A stretch of DNA of 64,000 nucleotides from Streptomyces sp. RPT161 (GCF_027533845.1 NZ_JAPZVN010000007.1:186001-250000); one strand, 5' to 3'; shown: positions 44,708 through 53,657, counted from the stretch's first letter. Made by a program: numbers and translations. Notes: generated from the sequence alone by a model not told the origin.

Positions 44708-45072
44708 CCCACGACTCGCCGCGCCGAGAAACCGCCTTGTTCGGCTCGCGCCTGTTCCGTCGGCCCGACGGACAGGGGAGTGCCGAGCATCGCGGAAGCC
44801 CGCTGGTATGGGCTGGCCATGGGCGCAGGTGTGGCTTCGGGGCTGGTGCGGCAGGTGAAGCCGAGTTGGGCCATGGCCCTCAGGACTTCGCCGGTGGTGA
44901 AATCACGCCGGTCCTGGCGGGTGATGACCTGGCCGACTTGCTTGGCGGGGTAGTGGCGTCGTCCGATGATGACGCACTCACCGGTGACCGGCTCGGGCTT
45001 GACGCCCTTCATGGATTCCAGCACGCCGCTCTTGGTCAGGTCGAACGGGAAGCGGGCGATGACGCAGCGCAT
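44692..45072 (-). CDS. SCO5918 family protein
   Basis: 126 residues. The N-terminal MRCVIARFPFDLTKSGVLESMKGVKPEPVTGECVIIGRRHYPAKQVGQVITRQDRRDFTTGEVLRAMAQLGFTC block is characteristic of the streptomycete SCO5918 family; the remainder is poorly conserved. Function unknown. Third gene of a minus-strand run helicase-CBS-SCO5918 (gaps of 46 and 50 bases), next to cspA; this order suggests a role in cold or RNA-related stress. Confidence 0.8.
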   Translation of the reverse strand: MRCVIARFPFDLTKSGVLESMKGVKPEPVTGECVIIGRRHYPAKQVGQVITRQDRRDFTTGEVLRAMAQLGFTCRTSPEATPAPMASPYQRASAMLGTPLSVGPTEQARAEQGGFSARRVVGQWSE

Positions 45073-45122
45073 GATGCCTCACAGGGAGAAGGGAAGTCGG
45101 GGCCGGGTGTACTGAGGGCGGT

Positions 45123-45527
45123 TCAGCGGGAGAGGGCGAGCACATCCGGAGCGGTGCTGTGTTCTTCGGCCACGGGCAGGGTCCCGGGCGGCCGGTGGCG
45201 CATCGTGTGCTCGGCCTCGGCCGTCGTGTTCAGCGGGGATGCGAAGGGCTCCAAGCCGTCGGCGATGTCGCGCAGGCGGAGCCGGTCCGTGTATCTGGAG
45301 CTGTCACGGACGGCGGTAAGCCGGGCCAGGGTGACCAGGCCGGTGCACTGGCCGTCCTCGTCGCAGATGACCAGGTGCCCCGTACGGGCGGCGGCCATGA
45401 GGGACAGCGCCACCTCGACGGTCATCGCGTCCCAGACCTGCGGGCCGACCGCTTCCGTGGCGTCGACTGCCGTCCTGTTCATGGGGCTCGTGTCCGCCGA
45501 GCTGGGGTGCGTCTGGACCAGCGTCAA
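45123..45527 (-). CDS. CBS domain protein
   Basis: 134 residues from a TTG at 45527, chosen because AGGAGG lies six bases upstream; a TTG at 45554 lacks this. Contains one clear CBS unit (VWDAMTVEVALSLMAAARTGHLVICDEDGQCTGLVTLARLTAVRDSSRYTDRLRLRDI) and a C-terminal part with GTLPVAEEHSTAPDVLALSR that resembles a truncated second unit. CBS pairs bind adenosine nucleotides. Between the DEAD-box helicase and the SCO5918-type gene. Confidence 0.78.
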   Translation of the reverse strand: MTLVQTHPSSADTSPMNRTAVDATEAVGPQVWDAMTVEVALSLMAAARTGHLVICDEDGQCTGLVTLARLTAVRDSSRYTDRLRLRDIADGLEPFASPLNTTAEAEHTMRHRPPGTLPVAEEHSTAPDVLALSR

Positions 45528-45573
45528 GAGGTGCCTCCTACAGTGATGGGTCAACTTCCTGATGACGAAAGTT

Positions 45574-47070
45574 CTAGGCTGCCGCGTCGGAGGCGGACCG
45601 CCGTACGGGCGAGCGCCGGGACGCCGAAGCGGGGCGGCCTCGGCCGCGTGAGGCGGCGCCGCGCTTCTTGGGACGTTCGGCCACCGGTGCGGCGATGACG
45701 ACCGGGATGCCGGAGGGGGCCTGGGCTCCGGTGATGCGGTGCAGGACCTCTTCGCCGGAACGGACCTGGGTGGTCTGCGGGACGATGCCAGCCGCTGCCA
45801 TGAGGCGGGTCATACCGCGCCGCTGGTTCGGGGTGACCAGGGTGACGACGCTGCCGGACTCGCCGGCGCGGGCCGTGCGGCCGCCGCGGTGGAGGTAGTC
45901 CTTGGCGTCAGTCGGTGGATCGACGTTGACGACGAGGTCGAGGCTGTCGACGTGGATCCCGCGCGCAGCGACGTTGGTCGCCACCAGCACGGTGACGTGC
46001 CCGGTCTTGAACTGCGCCAGCGTGCGGGTGCGCTGCGGCTGCGACTTCCCGCCGTGCAGGGCGGCGGCCCGCACCCCGCTGCTCAGGAGATGCTCAGTGA
46101 GGCGGTCGACGGCGTGTTTGGTGTCGAGGAACATGATCACGCGGCCGTCGCGCGCGGCGATCTCGGTGGTGGCCGCGTGCTTGTCGGCGTCATGGACGTG
46201 GAGCACATGGTGCTCCATCGTCGTGACCGCGCCAGCCGAGGGGTCGACGGAGTGCACGACGGGATCGCTGAGGTAGCGGCGCACGAGCAGGTCGACGTTG
46301 CGGTCGAGGGTGGCGGAGAAAAGCATGCGCTGCCCGTCGGGGCGGACCTGGTCGAGCAGCGCGGTGACCTGCGGCGTGAAGCCCATGTCAGCCATCTGGT
46401 CGGCCTCGTCGAGGACGGTGATGGCGACCTGGTCCAACTGGCAGTCAGCGCGGTCGATAAGGTCCTTCAGACGCCCGGGCGTGGCGACGACGACCTCCGC
46501 GCCGCCGCGCAGCACGCCCGCTTGCTTGCCGATCGACACCCCGCCCACGACCGTGGCCAGCCGCAGCTTCACGGAGCGGGCGTACGGAGCGAGCGCGTCA
46601 GTGACCTGCTGCGCCAGCTCACGCGTCGGTACGAGGATCAGCCCCAGCGGCTGCCTGGCCTCGGCACGCTGCCCGGCGGTGCGGGCCAGGAGCGCCAGCC
46701 CGAAGGCGAGGGTCTTGCCGGAGCCGGTGCGCCCGCGGCCCAGGACGTCGCGGCCGGCTAGGGAGTTCGGCAGCGTCGCGGCCTGGATCGGGAACGGCAC
46801 GGTCACGCCCTGCCAGCCGAGCGCGGCCAGCAGTTCCCTGGGCATGTCGAGATCGGCGAAGCCCTCCACAGCGGGAAGCGCGGGGGTGATCGTCCTGGGG
46901 AGTGCGAACTCACCGTGCACTGCGGCGCGTCGGCGGCTGTAATCGCCGGAACGCGCCTGTCCGCCGGAGCGACTGGAGGCCGACGAGCCCAATCGGCTGC
47001 CGCTCCTTCCGGAGCCAGCACTGCTGGTACGGGTGCGGGCGAAGCGGTTGTTCGCGCGTGTGCGGTTCAT
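45574..47070 (-). CDS. DEAD/DEAH-box RNA helicase
   Basis: 498 residues from ATG 47070 with GGAAGG upstream. An Arg/Ser/Gly-rich disordered N-terminus precedes the Q motif (PFPIQAATLP) and motifs I (GRTGSGKT), Ia (VPTRELAQQV), Ib (TPGRL), II (VLDEADQM), III (FSATL), IV (VIMFLDTKHAVDRL), V (VATNVAARGIHV) and VI (HRGGRTARAG). A basic Arg/Lys/Ser-rich tail follows. Motif II is DEAD. It probably remodels RNA, and with cspA upstream and the SCO5918-type gene downstream forms the cold-shock neighbourhood of streptomycetes. Confidence 0.95.
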   Translation of the reverse strand: MNRTRANNRFARTRTSSAGSGRSGSRLGSSASSRSGGQARSGDYSRRRAAVHGEFALPRTITPALPAVEGFADLDMPRELLAALGWQGVTVPFPIQAATLPNSLAGRDVLGRGRTGSGKTLAFGLALLARTAGQRAEARQPLGLILVPTRELAQQVTDALAPYARSVKLRLATVVGGVSIGKQAGVLRGGAEVVVATPGRLKDLIDRADCQLDQVAITVLDEADQMADMGFTPQVTALLDQVRPDGQRMLFSATLDRNVDLLVRRYLSDPVVHSVDPSAGAVTTMEHHVLHVHDADKHAATTEIAARDGRVIMFLDTKHAVDRLTEHLLSSGVRAAALHGGKSQPQRTRTLAQFKTGHVTVLVATNVAARGIHVDSLDLVVNVDPPTDAKDYLHRGGRTARAGESGSVVTLVTPNQRRGMTRLMAAAGIVPQTTQVRSGEEVLHRITGAQAPSGIPVVIAAPVAERPKKRGAASRGRGRPASASRRSPVRRSASDAAA

Positions 47071-47407
47071 GCGGAACCTTCCTCGATGCGGCACGTATAA
47101 AGGAATTCCCGCAGCGATGATCCGTGCGGAGAATTGCAAGAATGGGCCGAATGGAACGAGAGAGAGAATCTGGTCGCGTGCAGTCTGTGCAGGCGCCGGT
47201 ATCGAGAAGGGCGACCGCGATGTGGATGCAGTATTCGGAGCCTCGGCCGCGGCGCGGCCAGTACGTGCACCTGCGTCCCTGATCCCAGTACGGCGAGTAC
47301 GGATTCCTCGGGGTTTCCCCAGTTGAAACCGTCACCGTGAGGGGTATGCGGCTGGGGCCCGCACCCCGAAGGATGCGGGCCCCAGCTACGAGTGCGCGTC
47401 AGTCGCG
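47071..47407. other. Helicase leader and cspA terminator region
   Basis: Minus-strand region between cspA and the helicase, about 280 bases of untranslated sequence before the helicase start after the cspA terminator. AT-richer stretches (around 47090-47150) fit a promoter and long leader as seen for cold-induced genes. No ORF supported. Confidence 0.5.
47351..47386 (-). terminator. cspA terminator
   Basis: A 13-bp perfect stem GCTGGGGCCCGCA/TGCGGGCCCCAGC around a 10-base loop, 22 bases after the cspA stop in transcription direction. Confidence 0.85.
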
Positions 47408-47611
47408 TCAGGCAGGAACGATGTTCTCGGCCGTCGGGCCCTTCTGGCCCTGCGCGATGTCGAAGTTCACCTTCTGGCCTTCGAGCAGCTCGCGGAAGCC
47501 CTGGGCGGCGATGTTCGAGTAGTGGGCGAACACGTCAGCGCCGCCACCCTCCTGCTCGATAAAGCCGAAACCCTTTTCCGCGTTGAACCACTTCACGGTG
47601 CCAGTAGCCAT
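47408..47611 (-). CDS. cspA: Cold shock protein (CspA family)
   Basis: 67 residues, full family length. RNP1 GFGFI and RNP2 VFAHYS motifs, with the family start [16 protein letters not shown] and end [17 protein letters not shown] ribosome site. Single-stranded nucleic acid chaperone. A terminator follows and a long AT-richer leader (47612-47880) precedes it, compatible with post-transcriptional cold control. Confidence 0.97.
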   Translation of the reverse strand: MATGTVKWFNAEKGFGFIEQEGGGADVFAHYSNIAAQGFRELLEGQKVNFDIAQGQKGPTAENIVPA

Positions 47612-48299
47612 GTCATTTCTCCTTCGGGGCAGTGCACCGGTATCCGCACCGTGCGGACGCCGTGTCGCCGCGATGATTACCCCGCCCGGAGAAGACCGGA
47701 ATTACAAAAGTACTTCCAGTGGCACGGAAGCCGACCGGAACGCACGAAGTTTCGGGAACCACAACCGCAACCGGGATCGACAGTAGCACGTCGCAACGGC
47801 CTGTGCGTGTTGAATAATTCCACTTCGGTCCTTGCGGCAATAAATCTGGGTGGAGGTCGCGTTGAACTCTCACTCCGCGGGCACAGATATTGATGCCGTC
47901 TGAGCGCAGTATTGCGGGAAGTGCGTTGCTGCGCTCCGGCGCGGTCTTGCTGAGACAGAACCACCGGCGAACAACGCCTCCAGGCCACCGCGAACGTCGC
48001 GCTGCCGACGCACCATCGCGGCCTGGGCCCGCCACAACACGACCAGCCTCCGACGACCGCCCACCCGGGTTGAGGTCGCTGACGGCGACGGTCACCGCCT
48101 CGACGGCGGCGGCGAGTTCGAGGGGCGCGCCGCCCCCCGCTCTGGATCGGTTGTGCCCCCAGGCCCAGCGTGTGCCCCGCCGGGCCGGGCTTCGCCCCCG
48201 GGAAGCACTACTTCCGAGGGCAGCGGCGACAGAAGTCCACGCATCGGTAGTGGAGAAAAACTGTCACGGCGACAGTAGACATTGCCCCGTCGCAGGGTT
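47612..48299. other. Long leader/intergenic region of cspA without a supported gene
   Basis: The cspA upstream region (minus strand) is AT-richer than its surroundings between 47690 and 47900, likely promoter and untranslated leader. Frames on either strand from 47890 to 48240 show only low-complexity Arg/Ala/Pro products and no family match. Confidence 0.45.
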
Positions 48300-48652
48300 A
48301 CTGTTTAGTCGTACCCAGGAAGTCGAGAGGGCACGGCAGACACGAACTGCCGTGCAAGCAGGTCAAGTAGGACGTCCCCACGGGGACCGCAAGCAGTACC
48401 CGCGGTATCCAGCAGTACATCCAAGTAACCGAAGGTAAGGAGCAGAACGCCATCAGGATCGCCCGGGCGAGGAAGCCAGTCCGCCCGGGTACCGCAGGCC
48501 CCGGATTGGAAGGTGGTCCCCGGTCACGCATCCGCGATCCCCGCAGTCCCGCCCTCCCAGGCGGAACCTGCGGACAAAGAAGGCCGGCACAGATAGCCGG
48601 TAGATGGTGTTGAAAGCTCGGGGCCCGGGTGCCAGACGGCACCCGGGCCCCC
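48300..48652 (+). ncRNA. Hairpin-rich leader or small RNA upstream of the MerR-type gene
   Basis: Several strong stems occur in order on the plus strand: GCACGGCAG/CTGCCGTGC (48331-48355), a CCGCAG..CCGCC/GGCGG..CTGCGG composite (about 48539-48572), CCGGC/GCCGG (48583-48600), and finally a 14-bp terminator-like stem (48620-48651). No frame is coding-like. This could be a structured 5' leader with an attenuator, or a separate small RNA ending at the last hairpin. Confidence 0.4.
48620..48651 (+). terminator. Terminator-like hairpin 28 bases before the MerR-type start
   Basis: GGGGCCCGGGTGCC and GGCACCCGGGCCCC form a perfect 14-bp stem around a 4-base loop, placed directly before the ribosome site of the next gene. 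Position suggests attenuation or the end of an upstream transcript. Confidence 0.65.
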
Positions 48653-48678
48653 CGACGCGTCCCCGAAAGAAGAGGTCT

Positions 48679-49023
48679 ATGCCCCCTGCCAGTTCCCGAG
48701 CCGTCGACAACCTCGACGACGACGACTACCCCGCCTACACCATGGGGCGGGCCGCCGAGATGCTCGGCACCACCCCCGCCTTCCTCCGCGCCCTTGGCGA
48801 ACACCGCCTGATCACCCCCCTGCGCTCGGAAGGCGGCCACCGCCGCTACTCCCGCTACCAGCTGCGCATCGCCTCACGCGCCCGCGAGCTCGTCGACCAG
48901 GGCACCCCAATAGAGGCCGCCTGCCGCATCATCATTCTCGAAGACCAGCTCGAAGAAGCCCAGCGCATCAACCAGCAACTGCGCACAGCAGGCCGCCAGT
49001 CGCCGCCGAAGACCTCAGCCTGA
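48679..49023 (+). CDS. MerR family regulator (short, BldC/WhiB-like small size)
   Basis: 114 residues from ATG 48679. HTH plus wing: [82 protein letters not shown]. The MerR start ([11 protein letters not shown]) and the dimerisation coiled coil are there, but no effector domain follows, so ligand-free DNA binding is likely. A long hairpin-rich leader precedes it. Confidence 0.83.
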   Translation: MPPASSRAVDNLDDDDYPAYTMGRAAEMLGTTPAFLRALGEHRLITPLRSEGGHRRYSRYQLRIASRARELVDQGTPIEAACRIIILEDQLEEAQRINQQLRTAGRQSPPKTSA

Positions 49024-49236
49024 TCAGAACGCCGGCCCCGAGGTGAACCGACCGCCCTGACGCCCGGCCCGCCGCGATAGTGACCGGAGCATCCAAGCCC
49101 CGCTGCCGCGCGGGCCCTGCCGGACCGGCTGCCGGGCCCGCTCGGTCCGCGCCCACGGGCTTGACGTGGGTGGACACTGCGGCTGGTACCGGCGTTTCCT
49201 GGAGAGAAGGCGCACCGCACCTGTGAGGGAGCGCGC

Positions 49237-49560
49237 GTGCTCGACGCATTCCGCGTCGAGGTCCAGGATTCTGGGCCCGACGACTGCCAGGTGTTCGTGA
49301 CCGGGGAACTGGACATCGCCACCGCCCCGGATCTGCGCATGACCTTGTACTCGGCGGTTACCACGTACCGGCGGATCAGCGTCGATCTGTCGAACCTGCA
49401 GTTTTGCGACTGCGCCGGGCTCAATGCCTTGATCGGCGCGGTTCGCCGCGCTCAGGCCCACGGCTGCGACCTGCGCCTTCGCGCCGTTCCGCAGGTCCTT
49501 GCCCGACTTCTCCGGCTGACCCACACGCGCGGCGCCTTCACCCTCGAAACGAACCCTTGA
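49237..49560 (+). CDS. STAS domain anti-sigma factor antagonist-like protein
   Basis: 107 residues from GTG 49237. STAS fold: VQDSGPDDCQVFVTGELDIATAPDLRMTLYSAV, ISVDLSNLQFCDCAGLNALIGAVRRAQAHGCDLRLRAVPQVLARLLRL. The site that in SpoIIAA/RsbV-type antagonists carries the phosphorylatable Ser (DSxG or DCSG) reads DCAG, so the residue is replaced. No anti-sigma or sigma gene is adjacent. Either a constitutively active antagonist or a scaffold protein. Confidence 0.87.
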   Translation: MLDAFRVEVQDSGPDDCQVFVTGELDIATAPDLRMTLYSAVTTYRRISVDLSNLQFCDCAGLNALIGAVRRAQAHGCDLRLRAVPQVLARLLRLTHTRGAFTLETNP

Positions 49561-49699
49561 CCAGTCGCCGAGGAACACGAGCCCGCCCGTGCCCATCTCC
49601 CTTCCGGGGCGATTCACGGCTGCCAGCGGGCCGCCTACCAGGCCCGCTGGACCGCCGCGCCAGCCTGCGACGGCCACCCGCTGGGCGCACGATGGGTCC

Positions 49700-49903
49700 A
49701 TGGAGAACGCGCCTCTCGTGGTGCACCCGCTCCAGGACGCCGGGCGGCTGATGACGATCCTCAACGAGCCCGTCGGAGTCGCCCGGTCGCTGCGTGATGT
49801 CGAGGACGTCCTACAGCGGGCCGGGCTCAACCCGGACGAGATCGCCATGGATGACCCGGACCTGATCGAATGGCGCGGCGGCGGACCCGACGTGTGGGCG
49901 TAG
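49700..49903 (+). CDS. Small hypothetical protein
   Basis: 67 residues from ATG 49700: MENAPLVVHPLQDAGRLMTILNEPVGVARSLRDVEDVLQRAGLNPDEIAMDDPDLIEWRGGGPDVWA. Acidic C-terminus, no signal or membrane segment. The SLRDVEDVLQRAGL element has an echo (SLGDVEGLLRRAGV) on the minus strand near 51840. Looks like a conserved small actinobacterial protein; function unknown. Confidence 0.6.
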   Translation: MENAPLVVHPLQDAGRLMTILNEPVGVARSLRDVEDVLQRAGLNPDEIAMDDPDLIEWRGGGPDVWA

Positions 49904-49962
49904 AGAAGCCCCGACCAGCGCCTGAGCCGCTCGATGCCGGTAGCTGAACGACCGCACGCGGT

Positions 49963-50424
49963 TTATTCCCCTGGCCGGATCCGGCCTCGCCAGGCTCCCG
50001 TCTCGCCACCGCGGTGCTCGATGTACTCCTTGAAGCGCCGCATGTCGCCCTTGACGCGCCGGTCGATGGTGCCGGTCAGGTCGGCGGCCTTCTCCGCGGC
50101 CCCGCTCGGCTCGACGTCCATCACCAACTCCACGCGCGTGTGCACCTCGTCCACGGGCTGGAAGCGCACCATGCCCTTCTGCTGGGTGTCGCCGCCGACC
50201 GTTCGCCAGGTGATCCGCTCGTCGGGGAGCTGGTCGACGATTTCGGTGTCGAACTCCCGCCGTACGCCACCGATCTTGGTGGTCCAGTGATTGTGGCGGT
50301 CGTCGACCTGCCGGACCTCCTCGACGCCTTCCATGAAGTTCGGGAACTCCTCGAACTGCGTCCACTGGTTGTAGGCGGTGTGGAGGGGCACGTCGACCTC
50401 TACCGACTCTTTCACCGTGGTCAT
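49963..50424 (-). CDS. SRPBCC family protein (cyclase/dehydrase-like)
   Basis: 153 residues from ATG 50424 with GAGGAG upstream. START-like pattern: VKESVEVDVPLHTAYNQWTQFEEFPNFMEGVEEVRQVDDRHNHWTTKIGGVRREFDTEIVDQLPDERITWRTVGG, then MVRFQPVDEVHTRVELVMDVEP and a C-terminal helix (VKGDMRRFKEYIEHRGGETGAW). This subfamily (COG5637-like cyclase/dehydrase) is common in streptomycetes, often beside stress genes. Ligand unknown. Confidence 0.85.
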   Translation of the reverse strand: MTTVKESVEVDVPLHTAYNQWTQFEEFPNFMEGVEEVRQVDDRHNHWTTKIGGVRREFDTEIVDQLPDERITWRTVGGDTQQKGMVRFQPVDEVHTRVELVMDVEPSGAAEKAADLTGTIDRRVKGDMRRFKEYIEHRGGETGAWRGRIRPGE

Positions 50425-51258
50425 CAGGGGCTCCTCACTGTCGTCCCGGCAGCGCGGCGGTGCGGCCGCCGCACTGGACACACACTGGTGCGGGTACCCG
50501 TTCACGCTCGTTTATGCGCGAGATCCGACAGGCGATCAGGTGACCCGGAGGACGGTGCGGACGGCTTCCGCGACCGGCGGAGCGAAGGCGCCCAGGAGGT
50601 GCGGGATAAGCGACGGCGAGACTGGCTGTGTCAGTCGAAGGCACTCTCGACAGTTCCTCGGCGTCGGCCGCCGCACAGGCCATCTCGAAGTTGCGCTCCA
50701 TGCTCGAACGCAGCCAGACCGACACGCCCACAGGGCGGGCCGTTGTCAGCCCCGTCGCCTCAGTCAGCTTCTCCTGCGTGAGCAGTCCTCGATGCTCACG
50801 CAGCACCCGCACGATGCGGCCCGCCCGCCCCTACGCGCTCGGCCGCCCGCGCGGGTCAGCCGAGCGGACGACCGCCTGACAGCGGGAAGCACAATCCGGC
50901 CGCCAGCCGGACCCGCAGGGAAGCCAAGACCTCCTGAGAGGTCATGTCACCCTGATTGGCCGACCGTCACCGCGGTCCGTCCCCGGATCCCACCGTGAGA
51001 GGTGTCCGGTGATTTTCGGGCGCAGCCACAACCGGACGGCAGCAGCGGTCACGGTGCCTGGTAGACATACGCCCGCTTGTCAAAGCGCGTGATCGTCACA
51101 TACTTGATCCACTCTCGCTCCTTCTAGGAGACGTCTCACCCATCCGGTCGATTGCTGGTGGCGCCACCAACCGGGACATTGGAATGGCCATCGAGGTAGG
51201 CATGGCACGGGGTGGCGGGGTCTTCCCCGCCGCCCCTCCTCCTGCACAGCCGACAGAG
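50425..51258. other. Gap with only weak frames
   Basis: No supported gene. Minus-strand frame pieces such as VLREHRGLLTQEKLTEATGLTTA (about 50740-50812) look protein-like but lack a start, ribosome site or family match. A perfect palindrome TGGTGGCGCCACCA lies near 51155-51170. Otherwise nothing recognised. Confidence 0.4.
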
Positions 51259-51285
51259 GGCCGACACCGTAGACGGGTGTCGGCC
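51259..51285 (-). terminator. Terminator after the SPOR-like gene
   Basis: GGCCGACACC and GGTGTCGGCC form a 10-bp stem around a 7-base loop, beginning three bases after the stop at 51289 in the minus direction. Confidence 0.75.
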
Positions 51286-51288
51286 TCG

Positions 51289-51516
51289 CTATGCGCAGGA
51301 GCCGACCCCGGACGAGGGCACCTGGAGGCGGTCGATCTTCTCGATCGCGTAGAGCTGCGTATCGCCGCACGCTTCGAGCGCCTTGCGAACTTGCTCAGCC
51401 TCCCCATGGGTTGCATACCGGCCCACGCGGTAGCCGCTGCCGTTGCTCTCCTGCCGGATGAGGGCCCACCTCAGTTCTAACCATCCGCTGCTATCCGAGG
51501 ACGAGGCGATTCGCAT
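51289..51516 (-). CDS. SPOR-like small protein
   Basis: 75 residues from ATG 51516. WALIRQESNGSGYRVGRYATHGEAEQVRKALEACGDTQLYAIEKI matches the short stand-alone SPOR-like proteins of streptomycetes (typical length about 60 to 80). In SPOR domains this fold binds denuded peptidoglycan glycans, but these proteins lack a signal peptide. An immediate terminator supports it as a real gene. Confidence 0.75.
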   Translation of the reverse strand: MRIASSSDSSGWLELRWALIRQESNGSGYRVGRYATHGEAEQVRKALEACGDTQLYAIEKIDRLQVPSSGVGSCA

Positions 51517-51928
51517 ATGCCGGAGGGTACGCCGCGGCAGGGTCCTCGTTGCCATCTGCGGAACCAATCCCCTCGATCCGGTGGACTGTTGGCGAAGCAG
51601 ACCTTGCCCGCACGCCCCGCCGGACACGGGCGGGTGGAGTAAGTGCGGTGCATGGCGCGGACGTTGCTGACCGTGGTGGACGAACGGCCAGGCCGTCCAA
51701 GCGCCGGGGCAGCCAGGTGCGCTCGGTCGGTGTCTTGACGATCCATGACATGCCACGGGCCGCCGACTGAAGCGGACGTCAAAGTCGACGATGGGCGGTG
51801 AGTTGACGCGCCAGCGGGCTGACGCCAGCGCGGCGCAAGAGCCCCTCGACATCGCCCAGCGACTTCGCGACGTCGACCAGCTCCCTGGTGGGGCGCCGCC
51901 CCGCCGCCCCGGTACTTTCCCCGGGCGA
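51517..51928. other. Gap without a supported gene
   Basis: Minus-strand pieces after the SDR stop read LVDVAKSLGDVEGLLRRAGV and then lose frame. They may be relics of a deleted downstream gene. No start or complete frame could be supported. Confidence 0.4.
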
Positions 51929-52708
51929 TCACCCGGCCGTGATCGGACCGAGGTAGGTGCCACCGGAGACGTCGATGATCTGGCCGGTCACCCAGCGGCC
52001 CTGCGGACCCGCCAGGAAGCCCACCACGTCCGCGATGTCCTCCGGCTCGCCGAGCCGTCCGAGCGCGGTGAGCGACTCCAGTCCGGCCACCGCCTCGGGA
52101 ACGTTGGTGTAGCCGGCGGTCATGTCGGTCCGGACCACTCCGGGGTTGACCGTGTTCACGGTGATCCCGCGCCGACCGAGCTCGTTGGCGAGCGATGCGC
52201 CAAGAGCCGCCAGCGCCGTCTTGGTGACGGTGTAGCCGATCTGGCGCGGGTCCGCGATCCGGGTGGCCGCCGAGGCCATGTTGACGATCCGCCCGCCGTC
52301 CCGCAGTAGTGGCAGCGCCCGCTGGATCACAAAGATCGGCGTGCTCACGTTGACCGCGAGCAATCGTTCGAACTCCTCCTCGGTTAGCTGTCCGATCGAA
52401 CTTGCCGAGTGGATGCCCGCGTTGTTGACCAGGATGTCCAGGCCGTCCGCGCCGTGGCTCCCCAGCCCAGCGGTGAGCCCCTCGAACAACCGGTCCACAG
52501 CACCGCTCTCGCCGAACCTGGCCTGCACCGCGAACGCCCGGCCGCCGACCTTGGCGATCAGCGCCACGGTCTCCTCGGCGGCGGCGTCGTTGCCGCCGTA
52601 GTGGACCACGACCAGCGCCCCCTCGGCGGCGAGCCGCAGGGCGACCGCGCGCCCGATCCCACGCGAGCCGCCCGTCACCAGTGCGGTTCTGCCGTCCAGT
52701 TCCCCCAC
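51929..52708 (-). CDS. SDR family oxidoreductase
   Basis: 259 residues. LDGRTALVTGGSRGIGRAVALRLAAEG, VVHYGGNDAAAEETVALI, ILVNNAGIHS, IVNMASAATRI, GYTVTKTALA (Tyr-x-x-x-Lys), ITVNTVNPGVVRTDM and WVTGQIIDVSGGTYLG. FabG-like classical SDR, substrate not deducible. Third independent SDR gene in the window; the three are not close copies. Confidence 0.9.
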   Translation of the reverse strand: MGELDGRTALVTGGSRGIGRAVALRLAAEGALVVVHYGGNDAAAEETVALIAKVGGRAFAVQARFGESGAVDRLFEGLTAGLGSHGADGLDILVNNAGIHSASSIGQLTEEEFERLLAVNVSTPIFVIQRALPLLRDGGRIVNMASAATRIADPRQIGYTVTKTALAALGASLANELGRRGITVNTVNPGVVRTDMTAGYTNVPEAVAGLESLTALGRLGEPEDIADVVGFLAGPQGRWVTGQIIDVSGGTYLGPITAG

Positions 52709-53374
52709 GATCGCCTCTCCCCTCGTGTTGCCCCGGTCGATTCCGGACTGATCTCGAGTAGATCCGAAGTTCCGCCCTTGCCAAAGGGATGGAGGTGTCC
52801 AAAATCAGTTTGTGGCGGCCAACCCGTAGTACGCGGACTCATCCGCCACCGTGCCGGTGCTGTACCCCGGCGACAGCCGCGGCCACGTTGGGCACCGACT
52901 GCTGGACGCATAGGGTGTCGCTGGCGCGCTCGGCTTGTGCGGCACGCGCGCCCGAACCGACGATCGAGAACGCTGCGAACTCCGCTGCCCAAGCACGCTT
53001 GCTGCTGTTGACCAAAGCAGTCATCCCCCTGTCCTGACGCGATTCCCACACCGGGCAGCTCCCCGGTGGTGCAGCGTCAGGAGCCCCACAGCCTAGGAAA
53101 TCAGCCGAACCAGCTTCCACGGGTTTCACAGGTACGGCCGAAACCCATCGCCGCCCAGTAGCGCGCAACCGCCCCGCCGAGCCCAATATCACCGCCACAA
53201 CGCACAGCGCGCGGTCATCAGCCTCATCTGGGTGGCACAGGCGGGCGGCGGGTGGGTCGCGATGCAGGTCCAACTGCCCGATCTTCGCGGGGGAGGCGAC
53301 GGTGGCCGCGAGGCCCGGCCACCGGTCCAGCACCGTGCCGCCAGCAGCCGGGCCCCGAACCCGGTTCCTGGCGG
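52709..53374. other. Gap with one doubtful small frame
   Basis: A minus-strand frame from ATG 53024 to 52839 (61 residues, MTALVNSSKRAWAAEFAAFS...) has AGGA seven bases upstream but no family match; a second frame gives an abrupt SAYYGLAATN end nearby. I do not call a gene. The rest holds nothing recognised. Confidence 0.4.
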
Positions 53375-53650
53375 TTACGCCGACATGGTCTGGTCGCCGC
53401 CTTCGGCGTCTTCCGCGCAGGCGGCGGCGAGGTCGTCCAGGGACAGGTTCAGTGCGTGGGCCAGGGCTGCCACGGTGAAGAAGGCCGGGGTCGGGGCCCG
53501 GCCAGTTTCGATCTTGCGGAGGGTTTCAGCGGATACCCCGGCGGCTGCTGCCACGTCGACCATGCTGCGGTCACCGCGTGCCTGGCGAAGCAGGAGCCCG
53601 AAGCGCTCTCCGCGTTGCCGCTCCTGCGGACTCAAGGGAACTCTCACCAT
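53375..53650 (-). CDS. XRE family HTH regulator (small)
   Basis: 91 residues from ATG 53650. Single HTH: FGLLLRQARGDRSMVDVAAAAGVSAETLRKIETGRAPTPAFFTVAALAHALNLSLDDLAAACAED, with a short acidic tail. No ligand domain. It diverges from a type I methionine aminopeptidase gene; a near-perfect palindrome of 22 bases lies in the 61-base gap, so it probably controls itself and that enzyme. Confidence 0.87.
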   Translation of the reverse strand: MVRVPLSPQERQRGERFGLLLRQARGDRSMVDVAAAAGVSAETLRKIETGRAPTPAFFTVAALAHALNLSLDDLAAACAEDAEGGDQTMSA

Positions 53651-53657
53651 GCCTGTG

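Noticed and set aside
47613-48095. A 160-residue minus-strand frame directly upstream of cspA
   Set aside because: It covers the cspA leader, has no similarity and ends at the cspA ribosome site; typical untranslated leader composition.
50435-50812. A minus-strand frame of 125 residues
   Set aside because: No ribosome site or recognised domain; the second half is low-complexity. Could be a relic, but evidence is too thin.
52839-53024. A 61-residue minus-strand ORF with a fair ribosome site
   Set aside because: Product unrecognised and Ala/Ser/Val-rich, with no conserved context; listed as gap content rather than a gene.
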